Source: Wolinella sp963540505 | GTDB taxonomy: Bacteria; Campylobacterota; Campylobacteria; Campylobacterales; Helicobacteraceae | NCBI GenBank assembly: GCA_963540505.1 | Contig: CAUTMV010000002.1 | Coordinates: 1-64,000 of the forward strand | DNA: 64,000 nt | Reading direction: 5' to 3' | In this document: piece after piece, positions 24,578-33,315 of the stretch | Numbering within the stretch: the first letter of the stretch is position 1 | Layout: the number at the start of each line of letters is the position of its first letter | Notes under the pieces: generated by a model | Databases searched by the model: none | What the model was told of the DNA's origin: nothing | The model's input: the letters and a program-made list of their open reading frames with translations, nothing else | Translations under genes and position numbers: made by a program

Positions 24578-25785
24578 TTTCGCATTTTTCCTGCAATGAC
24601 AAATCGAAGCGCATTGAGCTTGATAAAGCCCTCCGCGTCCTTTTGATTATAGACGCGATCCTCTTCAAAGGTCGAATAATCCGCACTAAAGAGCGATTTA
24701 GGCGAGGTGCGCCCCGCGAGAATCACATTGCCTTTGTAGAGCTTCACACCCACGCTCCCGCTGACGTTTTCTTGTGTTTTGTCGATGAGTGCTTGTAGGG
24801 CTTCTCTCTCGGGTGAAAACCAGTAGCCGCTATAAATGAGGCTCGCGAATTTAGGCATTAGCTCATCTTTCAAATGCGCCTCCTCCCTGTCAAGTGTGAG
24901 CGATTCAATCGCCCTGTGCGCTTTTAGGAGAATCGTCCCTCCGGGTGTCTCATAACAACCGCGAGACTTCATGCCCACGTAGCGATTTTCTACCAAGTCA
25001 AGCCGCCCGATTCCATGCTTGCCCCCGAGGCGATTGAGCTCAGAGAGAAGTGCGGCGGGCGAGAGCTTCTTGCCATTAATCCCCACAGCATCGCCATGCT
25101 CAAACTCAATGCTAATCTTCTCAGGCTCATTAGGCGCATGCAGAGGCGAAACGCTCCAACGCCACATATCCTCTTCAGGCTCGCTCGCAGGATTCTCTAA
25201 AATTCCACCTTCATAAGAGATGTGGAGCAGATTTGCATCCATAGAATAGGGCGACTTTTTGCCCTTTTTCTCGATAGGAATGCCATGTTTCTCCGCATAA
25301 ACGAGCAGTTTTTCGCGCGAATTCAAATCCCATTCACGCCAAGGCGCAATGACCTTGATTCCCGGCATGAGTGCATACGCGCCCAGCTCAAAGCGCACCT
25401 GATCGTTGCCCTTGCCCGTCGCACCGTGTGAAATCGCGTCCGCACCGACCTCTTTGGCGATTTCTACGAGATGTTTTGCAATGAGTGGGCGCGCAATGGA
25501 AGTGCCCAGCAGATATTCGCCCTCATAAAGGGCGTTTGCGCGAAACATCGGAAATACATAATCGCGCACAAACTCTTCGCGCAAATCTTTGATGAAAATA
25601 TTCTCATCTTTGATTCCCAAAAGCTTTGCCTTGGCGCGCGCGGGCTCCACCTCCTCACCCTGCCCGATGTCCGCGGTGAAGGTAACCACCTCGCACTGAT
25701 ACTGCTCTTGCAGCCATTTCAAAATCACGCTCGTATCAAGACCGCCGGAATAGGCAAGAACCACTTTGTTGATTTTTTTGGACAT
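24574..25785 (-). CDS. argG: Argininosuccinate synthase
   Basis: A 403-residue enzyme joining citrulline and aspartate in arginine biosynthesis. The PP-loop AYSGGLDTSV is at residues 11-20, with further family segments SHGATGKGNDQVRFE and SRGCYETPGGT. ATG at 25785 is preceded by AAAGGGTGC. It is the first gene of a minus-strand run ending at aroE. A TAAAAT -10-like box reads on the minus strand at 25820-25825. Confidence 0.97.
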   Translation of the reverse strand: MSKKINKVVLAYSGGLDTSVILKWLQEQYQCEVVTFTADIGQGEEVEPARAKAKLLGIKDENIFIKDLREEFVRDYVFPMFRANALYEGEYLLGTSIARPLIAKHLVEIAKEVGADAISHGATGKGNDQVRFELGAYALMPGIKVIAPWREWDLNSREKLLVYAEKHGIPIEKKGKKSPYSMDANLLHISYEGGILENPASEPEEDMWRWSVSPLHAPNEPEKISIEFEHGDAVGINGKKLSPAALLSELNRLGGKHGIGRLDLVENRYVGMKSRGCYETPGGTILLKAHRAIESLTLDREEAHLKDELMPKFASLIYSGYWFSPEREALQALIDKTQENVSGSVGVKLYKGNVILAGRTSPKSLFSADYSTFEEDRVYNQKDAEGFIKLNALRFVIAGKMRK

Positions 25786-25925
25786 GATGCACCCTTTTTG
25801 AGCTCACAAAATTCGTGCCATTTTACCAAAAAACTCTCTTGCGCAGGATTCCTCCTTCAAAAAACGAGGAATCCGCTTCGCAAAACGGGTAAAATCCCGA
25901 AAATAAAGAAGCATAGGGGGCGAAA

Positions 25926-26174
25926 ATGAGGATTGATAAGTTTCTAAATAGCGTCAATATCGTGAAGAATCGCGCCACCGCGCAGGATATGATCGCAAGC
26001 AATGTGATCTTTATTCAGGGAATCCTCGCTAAAGCAAGCAGGGAAGTGCGCGTGGGCGATGTGATTGAGATACGCTATTTGGAGCGCACCAAACGCTACG
26101 AGGTGCTTGCGATTCCCGCGACTAAAAGCACTCCAAAAAGTCAAAAGGGCGAATACGTAAGCGAGCTTGATTAG
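25926..26174 (+). CDS. S4-domain RNA-binding protein (HslR/RqcP type)
   Basis: An 82-residue protein that is almost entirely an S4 RNA-binding domain: MRIDKFLNSVNIVKNRATAQDMI, then VRVGDVIEIRYLERTKRYEVL. Small S4 proteins of this size bind 50S subunits with stalled nascent-chain tRNA in other bacteria (HslR, RqcP); that role is an inference here. ATG at 25926 follows an AGGGGGCG site; a TAAAAT box is at 25890-25895. It converges with ccsBA; the gene end carries an inverted repeat at 26161-26194. Confidence 0.88.
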   Translation: MRIDKFLNSVNIVKNRATAQDMIASNVIFIQGILAKASREVRVGDVIEIRYLERTKRYEVLAIPATKSTPKSQKGEYVSELD

Positions 26175-26194
26175 CGGGAATCTACCAAGCTCGC
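26161..26194. terminator. Hairpin between convergent S4-domain gene and ccsBA
   Basis: GCGAGCTTG (26161-26169) pairs perfectly with CAAGCTCGC (26186-26194) around a 16-base loop containing GGGAATC. The stop codon of the S4 gene lies within the loop. There is no clear T-run, so a bidirectional, possibly Rho-independent end is only moderately supported. Confidence 0.4.
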
Positions 26195-26201
26195 TCAGGC
26201 T

Positions 26202-28928
26202 TTAGGGAAGTTTGGGCGCGCTAAGATCGCCTTTTCGTCCGCCAAGGATAATGAGCGCGAGAGTAAGCGCGACCAAATAATAGAGGAACGTAGGAATTGG
26301 GAGCGGATCTCCTGCGGCGTAGGAGTGTAGCCCGCCTGAGCCTGTGAGATAGAAATTCACTCCAAAATAGGTCATAAGAATCGAATAAAATCCAAGCACG
26401 CTCAAGGAGGCAAAAATATAAGGACGCTCGCCACCTTTTAGGAATCGTGCGTGCAAAATCGCCGTGTAGAGCACAATGGAGATGAGCGACCACGTCTCTT
26501 TGGGATCCCAGCCCCAGTATCGCCCCCAGCTCTCATTCGCCCACACGCCACCAAGGAAATTCCCCACTGTGAGCATCGCAAGTCCCAAAATCATACTCAT
26601 CTCATTAATCGCTCCAAGTGTGAGAATCGAGGAATCAAGCTGAGGACGTGCGGGGGAGCGCAAAACAAACATAAAAAGTGTAATGAGCCCGAGCATGAAG
26701 CAAAGTCCGAGGAATCCATAGCTCGCCGTAATGACGGAGACGTGGATATTGAGCCAGTAGGATTTCAGCACCGGCACGAGATTTGTGATTTGTGGATCCA
26801 TGAAACCTAACTGCGCGACAAATAGGGAGATTCCCGCCAAAATCGCCGAAGTGGAGAGGGCGAGGCGCGAATGGCGGAAGAAGAGCGCACCTGAGATTCC
26901 TGCCGCCCACGCGATGTAAATCATCGATTCATAGGCGTTGCTCCATGGGGCATGCCCCGCGACATACCAGCGCAGCGCGAGCGCGAGCGTGTGAAGGAGG
27001 ACGCTAAGCAAAATGAGCCAATACAAAATCAGCGAGGGAATCCTAAGCGCGGGTTTTGCGCGCACGATTCCCGCAAATACCACGATAAATAGTGCCAACC
27101 CAAGCAAAATGTAGACATAGCTCAAGCGAGCAAAAACCTGCGAATGATTAAGCCAAATCTCCGCCTCTATGCGCGCGGGACTTAGCATGAGTTCGCCTGC
27201 GTATCGCGCCTGAAGGCTTTTGAAATTGCCTAGAGCCTTTTGCGCGCCCTCCCACTCGTTACTTCTGATACCCTTGTCAAATTGTGTAAAATGCTCCTGC
27301 AAGATTCCCTGAATATACGCGGAATCGCTCGCTTCAAAGCTCTGAATCGCCTCAATCGGAGAATACCAGCGATTTCCGCCCTGCATATCGGGCAAGAAGC
27401 GCAACGCCTGCGCAGTGTAGATGAGGTATGCGATATTGAGCCGCTCATCGACGCTCAGCACATCTTTATCGAATTTATCACGTAGTGCGGGCTTTTTGCG
27501 ATTCGCCTCCTCAATGTAGTTGGAGAGCTTGTAGCGACCGCCCTCAAAGGCGTCATCAAAGGAGATGTGGCTATCGCTTTTGGGCGCGCCGATGACCTCT
27601 TTGAGGCGCGGCGTGGAGATTTTAATCATCTTCACGCTTTTCCACTCGTTCGGATACATCAGCATGCCAAGCAGGATCTGCATATTATCCAGTCCGAGGA
27701 ATTTATCCTTTTTGGTAATCTTATGAACAAAATCGCTCGCAAGTGTATCCAGAGGCTTAATACGACCGCCAAAATCCTGCACCATGAGCCTGCCAAAATC
27801 CTGCGCGTGCTCCTTGGAATGAGCCTTCAGATTCTCGAGCATGCGAAGCGTCTCTTCGTTTGCCTGCAACATCGGGGGTGCAAAAGAAAGTGCGAGCAGC
27901 ACCATTCCGATATTTTGCGCATTCACAAAGCGTCCGAGCCGATAAAAGCGACCGTTTTTGGCGAAAAAATTCCACAATAAGCCCAAAATCAGCATGGCAT
28001 ATCCGATATAGGTGGGAATCTTGCCCGGGTCATTATTGACCGAGAGGATCGTGCCCCGTTCGTCGCGGTCATAAGAGGACTGAAAGAATCGATAGCCTCC
28101 GTAATCAAGCGTGTTATTCATGTAGATCCGATAGGGTTCGTCAACCCCCTTGTGCTCATCGAGCAGGCGCACCTCAGAGGCGTATGATGAGGGACTCATT
28201 GAGCCGGGGTAGCGTTCAAGCTCAAAACGCTCAAGTCGAATGGAAAAGGGGAGGGGAATCTGCTTTGATCCCCATTCGATGAGAAACTGCGTATCTCCCA
28301 TCTCTAGGGGGATTACAACCCCCTGCTCGCCACTTCCGCCAATGAGCGAGAGCCTCTGTGTCTCACCTTTGTAGCGCACATCTACACTCAAAGTCTCCTC
28401 CGGACTTCGCGCATCCCCGCTCATTTGGTAATCATGATAGGTAATCTCAAGGGGCTCGCGGTTAATTTCCAAGCGGTGTTTGAACTCCTTTTTGCCCAAA
28501 GGGGCGAGCACAAGAGGAAAATCGGCATAATATTTTTGCCCATCAAAAAGCGCGCGCACCATGAAATAGGGCTCGGCGGAAGTGATGTGATTTTTCGTTT
28601 CACCCTCGCGAAGATGTAGCACGCCTTCAAAGCCAAAATATCGCGTGATTCCCGCACCTATAACAATCACAATCAGCGAGCTGTGGAGCAGCAAACTCGC
28701 CCATTTTCGCCGCTGCCACGCTTTGGATAGCAAAAGAAGCGTGATAAGATTGAATGCCAAAAACAGATGAAGCAGATCAAACCAAAGGGTCGAGTAGATG
28801 AGGGCTTTGGCGGAGGCTGTCCCGTGAAAATTCTCCACGAATGTAGCAAGTGCGCATGCACAGGCGTAGAGGATTAGCAGGGGAATCGCAAGCCAAAAAG
28901 AGCCGAATATGTGAATTAAACGTTTCAT
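26202..28928 (-). CDS. ccsBA: Cytochrome c synthase CcsBA (fused ResB-CcsA)
   Basis: A 908-residue inner-membrane protein that exports heme and ligates it to CxxCH motifs of c-type cytochromes (system II). The N-terminal ResB-like half has membrane segments near residues 7-30, 50-80 and a large periplasmic domain. The C-terminal CcsA half holds the tryptophan-rich heme motif WGRYWGWDPKETW (about residues 800-812) and conserved histidines. ATG at 28928 follows AGGAGGAG; an extension to 28994 would be made of short GATTC-rich repeats and is rejected. The downstream-to-upstream order ccsBA, thioredoxin lipoprotein, hemH, membrane protein, rsmE is known to me from H. pylori. It would mature the cytochrome at 41452-42024. 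Confidence 0.95.
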   Translation of the reverse strand: MKRLIHIFGSFWLAIPLLILYACACALATFVENFHGTASAKALIYSTLWFDLLHLFLAFNLITLLLLSKAWQRRKWASLLLHSSLIVIVIGAGITRYFGFEGVLHLREGETKNHITSAEPYFMVRALFDGQKYYADFPLVLAPLGKKEFKHRLEINREPLEITYHDYQMSGDARSPEETLSVDVRYKGETQRLSLIGGSGEQGVVIPLEMGDTQFLIEWGSKQIPLPFSIRLERFELERYPGSMSPSSYASEVRLLDEHKGVDEPYRIYMNNTLDYGGYRFFQSSYDRDERGTILSVNNDPGKIPTYIGYAMLILGLLWNFFAKNGRFYRLGRFVNAQNIGMVLLALSFAPPMLQANEETLRMLENLKAHSKEHAQDFGRLMVQDFGGRIKPLDTLASDFVHKITKKDKFLGLDNMQILLGMLMYPNEWKSVKMIKISTPRLKEVIGAPKSDSHISFDDAFEGGRYKLSNYIEEANRKKPALRDKFDKDVLSVDERLNIAYLIYTAQALRFLPDMQGGNRWYSPIEAIQSFEASDSAYIQGILQEHFTQFDKGIRSNEWEGAQKALGNFKSLQARYAGELMLSPARIEAEIWLNHSQVFARLSYVYILLGLALFIVVFAGIVRAKPALRIPSLILYWLILLSVLLHTLALALRWYVAGHAPWSNAYESMIYIAWAAGISGALFFRHSRLALSTSAILAGISLFVAQLGFMDPQITNLVPVLKSYWLNIHVSVITASYGFLGLCFMLGLITLFMFVLRSPARPQLDSSILTLGAINEMSMILGLAMLTVGNFLGGVWANESWGRYWGWDPKETWSLISIVLYTAILHARFLKGGERPYIFASLSVLGFYSILMTYFGVNFYLTGSGGLHSYAAGDPLPIPTFLYYLVALTLALIILGGRKGDLSAPKLP

Positions 28929-29045
28929 AAATCTCCTCCTATTATCGATTCTTTCATCATCGATTCCTTTATCGCCGATTCCCGCGTTGCCCAAGAATAT
29001 GCGCAGGGAATCTTAAAGATAAATGGTAAACATTTTATAAACACT

Positions 29046-29654
29046 TTAGAGATTCCTCTCATTATACATCGTCGTAAGCCGCAAAATTATCTCTTTTTCG
29101 CTGCCCGCACCCTCCCAAAGTCGCTCGGCAATGAAGTGTAAAGTCGCGTCCAGACGCTCTTTGGGCATGTAGCCGGGATAGGTGAGAATTGTCTGCCCTT
29201 CAGGTGTCGCAAAGACGATGGTCGGCGTCGGGCGAATGCCATAAAACTGCGCTAATTCATGCGTCATCATCTGGGTTTTGTGCTCGCCGGTCACAAGCGT
29301 GTGCAACTTGCTGTAACTTCCATTAATGTAATAGGGGCTGAAATGTTCCTTTATAAATTTTTTAATATCATCATTATTTTTAATCTCTTGTTTAAGCTTA
29401 TCGCAGTAGATGCAGCCATTACTTCCAAAAATCATCATAAGATAGCGTCCATTGGGGTCAATCACATGGTTATCAAGTATAATATCAGCCAGCTCGGCAT
29501 AAGAAGCTTTATCGAGATTGTCAATCTTAAGAAGCTCTTCGCTGGGCATTTTCGTCCCCTGCGAAACCACATCAGCACTCACGGAAGAATCTTCACAAGC
29601 ACTAAACAAAAAAGACATAATCACGAAAGATAATATGGAAAATTTACGAATCAT
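29046..29654 (-). CDS. Thioredoxin-fold lipoprotein (CcmG/DsbC-like)
   Basis: A 202-residue lipoprotein with lipobox LFSAC (lipidated C20) and a thioredoxin fold with active site CIYC (C81, C84) and a cis-proline loop RPTPTIVF. It matches in position and type the H. pylori protein between hemH and ccsBA (HP0377), described as a periplasmic thiol-disulfide protein for cytochrome c maturation, so it probably reduces apocytochrome cysteines for CcsBA. The ATG at 29654 has AAGGAG upstream and lies 11 bases inside the end of hemH. Confidence 0.88.
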   Translation of the reverse strand: MIRKFSILSFVIMSFLFSACEDSSVSADVVSQGTKMPSEELLKIDNLDKASYAELADIILDNHVIDPNGRYLMMIFGSNGCIYCDKLKQEIKNNDDIKKFIKEHFSPYYINGSYSKLHTLVTGEHKTQMMTHELAQFYGIRPTPTIVFATPEGQTILTYPGYMPKERLDATLHFIAERLWEGAGSEKEIILRLTTMYNERNL

Positions 29655-30600
29655 GGGAATCTCCTTTGGAAATAAGATGAAGGATCGCCTCGACAAAAAG
29701 CGGGGAATCGTTCAGACAGGGGGCGACTCTATACTCGGCGATTCCCCATCTTTGCGCGCGCTCGCAATAATCAATGCGCAGTTCAAAATCTGTTTCAGAA
29801 TTATCAATTGTGAAAGCAATAGGATATATAATTACTTTTTCATTTTTATATTTTAGTAACACTTTTTCTAGTGATGGTTCAAGCCATCTTACAGGACCAA
29901 TCTTAGACTGGAAAGCATAATCAATTCCTTTAAAAGCAATCCTCTCTTCTGCTAAAAGTCGCTTCAAAATAGCGATATTTTCATGGATTTCTTGCTCGTA
30001 AGGATCACCTGCATCTGCGACCTTTTGAGGAATCGCATGAGCAGAAAATATCAAGGTAAATTCCCCGGGATCCGCTCCATCAAGAGTTTCAATAATCTTT
30101 TGCATAATCGCTTTATTGTATTTTTCATTACTGTAATAACGATCTATTTCATGAATTTTTGGAGTATATTTTATCGCTTCGCACTGTTTGTAAAATTCGC
30201 CTAATGATGAAAGCGTTGTGGTGCTGGAGTAGTGCGGATAGAGGCTAAAAAGCACCACCTCTTCAATCCCCTTTTGCGCTAACTCTTGCACTACCACATC
30301 GGTCATCGGGGGCGTATAGCGCATTGCGTAGGTATAAAAATGTGAGGAATCGCGGCTTTGTAATGCCTGAATGAGATTAAATGTGTGCTTTACAAGTGGC
30401 GATTTTCCGCCAATTCTCTGGTAATTTGCCCTTGCACTATCACCCCTTTGATATGTGATGAAATTCGCCACAAGAGCGCGGAAGAATGGGCTTTTTATAG
30501 GGAGAATGTGCGGGTCGTTGAACATATTCTTAAGGAACATATCCACTTCAAAAATAGAGCTCGGACCACCCATGTTCAGTAGAATAACCGCTTGTTTCAT
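29644..30600 (-). CDS. hemH: Ferrochelatase
   Basis: A 318-residue enzyme inserting ferrous iron into protoporphyrin IX. N-terminal VILLNMGGPSS, central FSLYPHYSSTT and the catalytic FSAHAIPQ segment with H188 are visible; the acidic partner lies near TDFE at about 277. The length is typical. ATG at 30600. It overlaps the thioredoxin lipoprotein gene downstream and supplies heme for the cytochrome c system encoded by the same cluster. The region is slightly more AT-rich than its neighbours. Confidence 0.95.
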   Translation of the reverse strand: MKQAVILLNMGGPSSIFEVDMFLKNMFNDPHILPIKSPFFRALVANFITYQRGDSARANYQRIGGKSPLVKHTFNLIQALQSRDSSHFYTYAMRYTPPMTDVVVQELAQKGIEEVVLFSLYPHYSSTTTLSSLGEFYKQCEAIKYTPKIHEIDRYYSNEKYNKAIMQKIIETLDGADPGEFTLIFSAHAIPQKVADAGDPYEQEIHENIAILKRLLAEERIAFKGIDYAFQSKIGPVRWLEPSLEKVLLKYKNEKVIIYPIAFTIDNSETDFELRIDYCERAQRWGIAEYRVAPCLNDSPLFVEAILHLISKGDSHDS

Positions 30601-30710
30601 GCCCCGTGAAGCTCCTATTTAAGGTTGGGTAGTGAATTTAAGCGCGTATGATTGCATAAAGTAGATGATGTTACAATAAATAGATAAGAAATTTCGTAAA
30701 AAGAGTGTGC

Positions 30711-31115
30711 ATGCCACAAGAAGTCCTAAGAGATTCGCTTGATATTCATCTATTTTTTGCCTATTTTATGGCGATTCCCCCACTTTTGGTTCTCTATTTT
30801 CTCTACACCGAGCACCGCTTTATAAAATTAGCCAAAAAAATCAAACTCATCGCCCCGGCTTATTATTTTCTCATCTCCGTAGCTCTTTTTAGCGGAATTG
30901 TTCTCTTTGCGATGTTTCAGCGCATTAGCTTTGAAGGGATAGGAATGCTCCTTGCACTGCTGGGAATCTTCCTCCTTGAGCTCAAGCGTCATAAAATGCA
31001 AAAACCCATCACAAGCTCTGAACACGGGGTGCAGGCGCGTTTCATCGCGTGGGCAAAACGCAAATATTTTCTTGATCTCATTTTGCTTGCATGTGCCTTT
31101 TGGCTCGGAATGTAG
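30711..31115 (+). CDS. Small inner-membrane protein, four membrane segments
   Basis: A 134-residue hydrophobic protein with predicted membrane segments near residues 15-35, 47-66, 75-93 and 118-134. I recall a gene of this type next to rsmE and hemH in H. pylori; its function is unknown. ATG at 30711 is preferred; GTG at 30705 is in frame. A TACAAT -10-like box lies at 30672-30677. It is followed closely by rsmE. Confidence 0.78.
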   Translation: MPQEVLRDSLDIHLFFAYFMAIPPLLVLYFLYTEHRFIKLAKKIKLIAPAYYFLISVALFSGIVLFAMFQRISFEGIGMLLALLGIFLLELKRHKMQKPITSSEHGVQARFIAWAKRKYFLDLILLACAFWLGM

Positions 31116-31123
31116 GGAATCAT

Positions 31124-31777
31124 ATGCAGTTCCTATATCATCACGGTGCGGGCGATTCCCTGCTAACTCTTGAGGGCGAGCCTTTTCATTATCTCTATAA
31201 AGTGCGTCGCACGCGAGCAAAAGAGCATATTATGCTGCGCAATCTCAAAAATCACGAGCGATACACCTACGAACTCGTTGATATTAGCCGCAAAGAAGCG
31301 AGGCTAAAATTACTCTTTAAAGAGGACAAGCCCGTGATTCCCGCGCGTTTTATCCATCTTTTGTGGGCGATTGTTGAGCCCAAAATTATCGAAAAGACCC
31401 TCCCTGCGCTGAACGAATTGGGCGTAGGGAAAATTACCTTTTTTTATGCGCGTTACAGCCAGAGAGATCTGCGGCTTGATATGGAGCGTTTGGAGCGGAT
31501 TCTTATTCATTCTTGCGAACAGTGCGGACGGAGCATGCCCCCAAATCTTGAGCTGCTTAATAGCTTTAAAGAGGCATATCAAATGTATCCCGCAAGTGCG
31601 ATGCTTGATTTTGGTGGCGAGGTGTTGCAAGATGGCGCGTGTGAGTGCATTATGATTGGTCCTGAGGGCGGATTTAGCGAGGAGGAGCGAGCCTGTGGAG
31701 CGCAAAAATTTAGCGCGGGGAATCTCATCTTGCGCAGCGAAAGTGCGGCGATGTTTGCTCTTGCGCGACTAATGTAG
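31124..31777 (+). CDS. rsmE: 16S rRNA (uracil-1498-N3)-methyltransferase
   Basis: A 217-residue SPOUT-class methyltransferase. The N-terminal PUA-like part (HYLYKVRRTRAKEHI) is followed by the SPOUT core with KIIEKTLPALNELGVGKI, QCGRS and the knot signature IGPEGGFSEEE, then LRSESAAMFALARL. It methylates U1498 of 16S rRNA. ATG at 31124 follows TAGGGA; the frame stays open to 31091 but that part overlaps the upstream gene. The usual family length is about 230-245, so it is at the short end. Confidence 0.93.
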   Translation: MQFLYHHGAGDSLLTLEGEPFHYLYKVRRTRAKEHIMLRNLKNHERYTYELVDISRKEARLKLLFKEDKPVIPARFIHLLWAIVEPKIIEKTLPALNELGVGKITFFYARYSQRDLRLDMERLERILIHSCEQCGRSMPPNLELLNSFKEAYQMYPASAMLDFGGEVLQDGACECIMIGPEGGFSEEERACGAQKFSAGNLILRSESAAMFALARLM

Positions 31778-31806
31778 CGTTAAACAAAACTTTAAAAATA
31801 CAAAAG

Positions 31807-31812
31807 TATAAT
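31807..31812 (+). promoter_or_regulatory. -10 box for tRNA-Pro
   Basis: A perfect TATAAT lies 20 bases before the tRNA 5' end, which is suitable spacing. The -35 region is not clear, as is usual in this group. Confidence 0.6.
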
Positions 31813-31831
31813 TACCGCTCCCATTTTGTGT

Positions 31832-31910
31832 CGGAGTGTAGCGCAGCCTGGATTAGCGCACACCCTTGGGGTGGGTGAGGTCGCAGGTTCAAATCCTGTC
31901 ACTCCGACCA
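31832..31910 (+). tRNA. tRNA-Pro (anticodon GGG)
   Basis: A 79-base cloverleaf can be folded by eye: acceptor stem CGGAGTG/CACTCCG, D-arm GCGC/GCGC, anticodon stem CACCC/GGGTG with loop TTGGGGT (anticodon GGG, reads CCC/CCU), T-arm GCAGG/CCTGT with loop TTCAAAT. The discriminator A and the encoded CCA (31908-31910) follow. C1-G72 at the acceptor end is typical of bacterial tRNA-Pro. Confidence 0.96.
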
Positions 31911-32083
31911 GCTTCTACTACTTTCAAACTCTAGCTTATTCCGTATTTATCTTAAGCCAAGAATCGGACAAAACAGAGCAATTCCCCCCTCCTTTTTTTT
32001 GAAAAAATAGAGATAGATTGAGTTTTAAGAAGAATTCTGAAATTATCACGGCAAAACAGATCCATACACCAAAGGAGTTGACA

Positions 32084-32863
32084 ATGCTAAAAAATATATG
32101 GCGTTTTGGCGCGCTCATAGGGGCGTGCATGCTGATGTTTAGCGGGTGCGGCACATCGGCTTTGCAGACCAAAGTGAAGATGACTCAGAGCATTTTCCTT
32201 GATCCCGTGGCGAGGGATAAGCGCACGATTTTTGTCGCGATGAGAAACACAAGCGGACAGAACATCTATCTTGAGGGTAGAATCCTAGAGAGTCTTCGCT
32301 CAAAAGGCTATATGATTGTCGATGATCCCGAGATGGCGACCTATATCCTCATGGCAAATGTCCTTTATTGTGATGTTAAACGCGAGGAGAATGCCAGTGG
32401 AGCGGCAGCAGCCGGAGCAATGACAGGAACGAGCATAGGGGCATATAATGGCAACTCTATGACGACGACGATCGGTAGTGGCGTAGCAGGCGCACTCGTG
32501 GGCGGACTAATTGGAAAAATGACCGAAGATACGATCTATCAAATGCAAGTGGATATTCTTGTAAAGCAGAGAATGCAGGGCAAAGTGGTCGCTTCCAGCG
32601 GAAATGTCTCAGGTCAAGCGAGCGTAACTGATGGCACAAGAGCGGGATTTATGAACTCATTCGGCGGTCCCGTGCGGGATACTCAAGGTGGTGCAAAAGT
32701 CCGAGACAATCGCGCTAATTACGCCACGCAGTCCTATGAAAGCGACTATGTTGAGAAGCAGACCATGCTCTTTGCCGAAGCGACAAAGATGGGACTCACG
32801 CTCGAAGAGGCGATCCCTGCGCTTGAGTCTCAAATCACTAACCAAATCTCGGGAATCTTCTAG
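32084..32863 (+). CDS. TraT-like outer-membrane lipoprotein
   Basis: A 259-residue lipoprotein with lipobox MFSGC (C22), followed by SALQTKVKMTQSIFLDP and VAMRNTSGQNIYLEG, which I recognise as the start of the TraT family. A glycine/alanine-rich stretch (about 105-145) contains hydrophobic segments, as in TraT. On F-like plasmids TraT blocks surface exclusion and complement; chromosomal copies occur in other proteobacteria with unclear roles. ATG at 32084 follows AAAGGAG. No conjugation genes are near, so the surface-exclusion role is not implied. It is a single gene ending in a hairpin with the stop codon in its loop. Confidence 0.85.
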   Translation: MLKNIWRFGALIGACMLMFSGCGTSALQTKVKMTQSIFLDPVARDKRTIFVAMRNTSGQNIYLEGRILESLRSKGYMIVDDPEMATYILMANVLYCDVKREENASGAAAAGAMTGTSIGAYNGNSMTTTIGSGVAGALVGGLIGKMTEDTIYQMQVDILVKQRMQGKVVASSGNVSGQASVTDGTRAGFMNSFGGPVRDTQGGAKVRDNRANYATQSYESDYVEKQTMLFAEATKMGLTLEEAIPALESQITNQISGIF

Positions 32864-32871
32864 GATTCCCG
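32850..32871. terminator. Hairpin of GGGAATC/GATTCCC arms at the end of the TraT-like gene
   Basis: CGGGAATC (32850-32857) and GATTCCCG (32864-32871) pair perfectly around a 6-base loop that contains the TAG stop (32861-32863). No T-run follows, so it may protect or end the transcript only weakly. It is built from the over-represented heptamer. Confidence 0.4.
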
Positions 32872-33256
32872 CGTAAGATTCCCACAACTTTTACACATCA
32901 TCTATTCCTTCTCGCCCCTTACAATGAGGCAAAGCAGGGGAAAAGCACAACAAAAGGCGCGCTTCCTGCGATGTTCTCGCACCTCCGCACCTTCGTCTTT
33001 TGTTTAAAATTCGCGTAACTTCACCAAATTTACAAAATACTTCCAATTTTCTTTGCGTATGCTATTTTATTCTCGCGTTTTTATTCTCACTACTTCCTTT
33101 TTGTGTCATTTTCCCTCACGCACCATTTTCTGTCATATTCTTTTACACATCTTTAAAAGTTCAGGAATCAGCTGGGAATCGAGCCTCTTTGTGCACCCAT
33201 TTTTAAAATTTTATCGCTAGGTATTAAAAATTATTTTTATTTTTATGATAAATAGT
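32872..33256. other. AT-rich upstream region of the TonB-dependent receptor
   Basis: No gene is supported; a 68-codon frame at 33000-33206 is hydrophobic by composition only. At about 33174-33215 the words GGGAATC, TGCACCC and TTTTAAAA follow one another as in the 85-bp dispersed repeat, but the similarity (about 19 of 25 bases in the first part) is too weak to call a third copy. Confidence 0.4.
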
Positions 33257-33262
33257 TAAAAT
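33257..33262 (+). promoter_or_regulatory. Possible -10 box for the TonB-dependent receptor
   Basis: TAAAAT lies 53 bases before the ATG, after a very AT-rich stretch (33220-33256) in which an iron-responsive operator could lie. I see no clear Fur box. Confidence 0.3.
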
Positions 33263-33299
33263 CGCCGAGAAAAAATCAATAAAAAACCGGCAAATAGCT

Positions 33300-33310
33300 G
33301 GGGGGGGGGG
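33300..33310 (+). repeat. 11-G homopolymer at the ribosome-binding position
   Basis: Eleven consecutive Gs are followed by CAAAT and the ATG at 33316. No other Shine-Dalgarno sequence is present, so the tract itself occupies the ribosome-binding position. Long G tracts are known slipped-strand phase-variation sites in Helicobacter and Campylobacter. A length change here would shift ribosome-site spacing or leader folding, not the reading frame. Confidence 0.85.
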
Positions 33311-33315
33311 CAAAT

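Noticed and set aside
33000..33206. 68-codon hydrophobic frame upstream of the TonB-dependent receptor
   Set aside because: Hydrophobicity follows from T-rich composition; the start lacks a ribosome site and the frame stops before the G tract.
33174..33215. Possible third copy of the 85-bp dispersed repeat
   Set aside because: Only about 19 of 25 bases match in the best part, the hairpin is not preserved and the rest does not align; kept as a hint only.
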